Shown: piece by piece, positions 63,739-64,000 of the stretch | How positions within the stretch are numbered: position 1 is the first letter of the stretch | Layout of the letters: each line of letters opens with the position of its first letter | Assembly (NCBI RefSeq): GCF_000381025.1 | Contig: NZ_KB905817.1 | Coordinates: forward strand, 248,001 to 312,000 | Direction of reading: 5' to 3' | Source: Streptomyces sulphureus DSM 40104 | GTDB taxonomy: Bacteria > Actinomycetota > Actinomycetes > Streptomycetales > Streptomycetaceae | DNA length: 64,000 nucleotides | Position numbers and translations under genes: made by a program | Notes under the pieces: generated by a model | What the model saw: the letters and a program-made list of their open reading frames with translations, nothing else | The model's database searches: none | What the model was told of the DNA's origin: nothing

Positions 63739-64000
63739 ATGGTGTCCGACCCCGTGGCACGCAGGCAGGCTGCTGTGCGGGAAGCGGTGCGGCTGAGGCT
63801 CGTCGGGCCGGAGGCCCCCGTCCTCGGCCTCCTCGACGTGGACGGAATCCGGGCTTCCGTACAGGAGTTGCGGTCGGCGTTCGACGGCCCCGGCACGGTG
63901 CTGCACACCTTCGCCGTGAAGGCCGCCTCGCTGGCCCCGGTGCTGGAGCTGCTGCACCAGGAGGGCGTGGGGTGCGAGGTCGCGAGCCCCGGGGAGCTGG
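63739..64000 (+). CDS. PLP-dependent fold-type III decarboxylase (LysA-like), N-terminal part
   Basis: Starts at ATG 63739 with AGGAG six bases upstream and runs off the window; 87 residues visible. The segment HTFAVKAASLAPVLELL, followed by GVGCEVASPGEL, is the PLP-lysine motif and following strand of diaminopimelate/ornithine/arginine decarboxylases of the alanine-racemase fold. The substrate cannot be told from this part. It is divergent from rplK and occupies the place where secE-nusG would be expected. Confidence 0.8.
   Translation, partial: MVSDPVARRQAAVREAVRLRLVGPEAPVLGLLDVDGIRASVQELRSAFDGPGTVLHTFAVKAASLAPVLELLHQEGVGCEVASPGEL

Overview
This window is high-GC actinomycete DNA and almost certainly comes from a Streptomyces (possibly the Streptoverticillium branch). 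The evidence is the codon bias, the GTG and TTG starts, a TTA-containing LuxR-type regulator, and the gene order of the rif and str operons. It has two halves: an antibiotic biosynthetic locus (1 to about 47,650) and the transcription/translation housekeeping block tuf-fusA-rpsG-rpsL-rpoC-rpoB-rplL-rplJ-rplA-rplK (47,830 to 63,480, all on the minus strand). A further plus-strand gene is cut by the right edge.

Biosynthetic half: four translationally coupled minus-strand genes (39,367 down past position 1) encode an AT-less modular polyketide synthase with one NRPS module. In assembly order I read: LnmK-like acyltransferase/decarboxylase, loading ACP; module 1 KS-KR-ACP; module 2 KS | DH-ACP-KR (split over two proteins); module 3 KS-KR-MT-ACP; module 4 KS-KR-ACP; module 5 KS-ACP; module 6 C-A-PCP with a glycine-type code; module 7 KS | DH-KR-ACP (split); module 8 KS-DH-KR-MT-ACP; module 9 KS-ACP; module 10 KS-KR and then off the window. 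This order agrees step by step with the chemistry of the acid half, the glycine-derived amide and the first diene of kirromycin-type elfamycins. No acyltransferase domain occurs in the visible part, so trans-ATs and the rest of the line must lie to the left of position 1. An Sfp-type phosphopantetheinyl transferase sits directly upstream of the first PKS gene. It is followed by a large ATP-binding LuxR (LAL) activator, a type II thioesterase, a 14-helix MFS exporter and a tandem AsnC/Lrp-type regulator.

Housekeeping half: the order is conserved, but two genes are unusual. EF-Tu, the target of elfamycins and the closest housekeeping gene to the cluster, carries Thr at the position equivalent to E. 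coli Ala375, a classical kirromycin-resistance site. It also has Ser-Asn directly after the Gln124 equivalent. RpoB carries Asn at the E. coli Ser531 equivalent plus other changes in the rifamycin pocket. By contrast S12, L11 and the rest of the pocket look ordinary.

Regulation: the LAL gene has a TTA codon (bldA dependence). The promoter regions of the first PKS gene and of the thioesterase share the motif ACACCCCTA-N15/16-AGGGG, a candidate operator for the LAL activator. The str operon has a near-consensus promoter at 52,462-52,490, and clear hairpin terminators lie after rpoC, after rplA, and between the AsnC-type gene and tuf. The usual secE-nusG pair is not found directly upstream of rplK; a divergent PLP-dependent decarboxylase-like gene is there instead.
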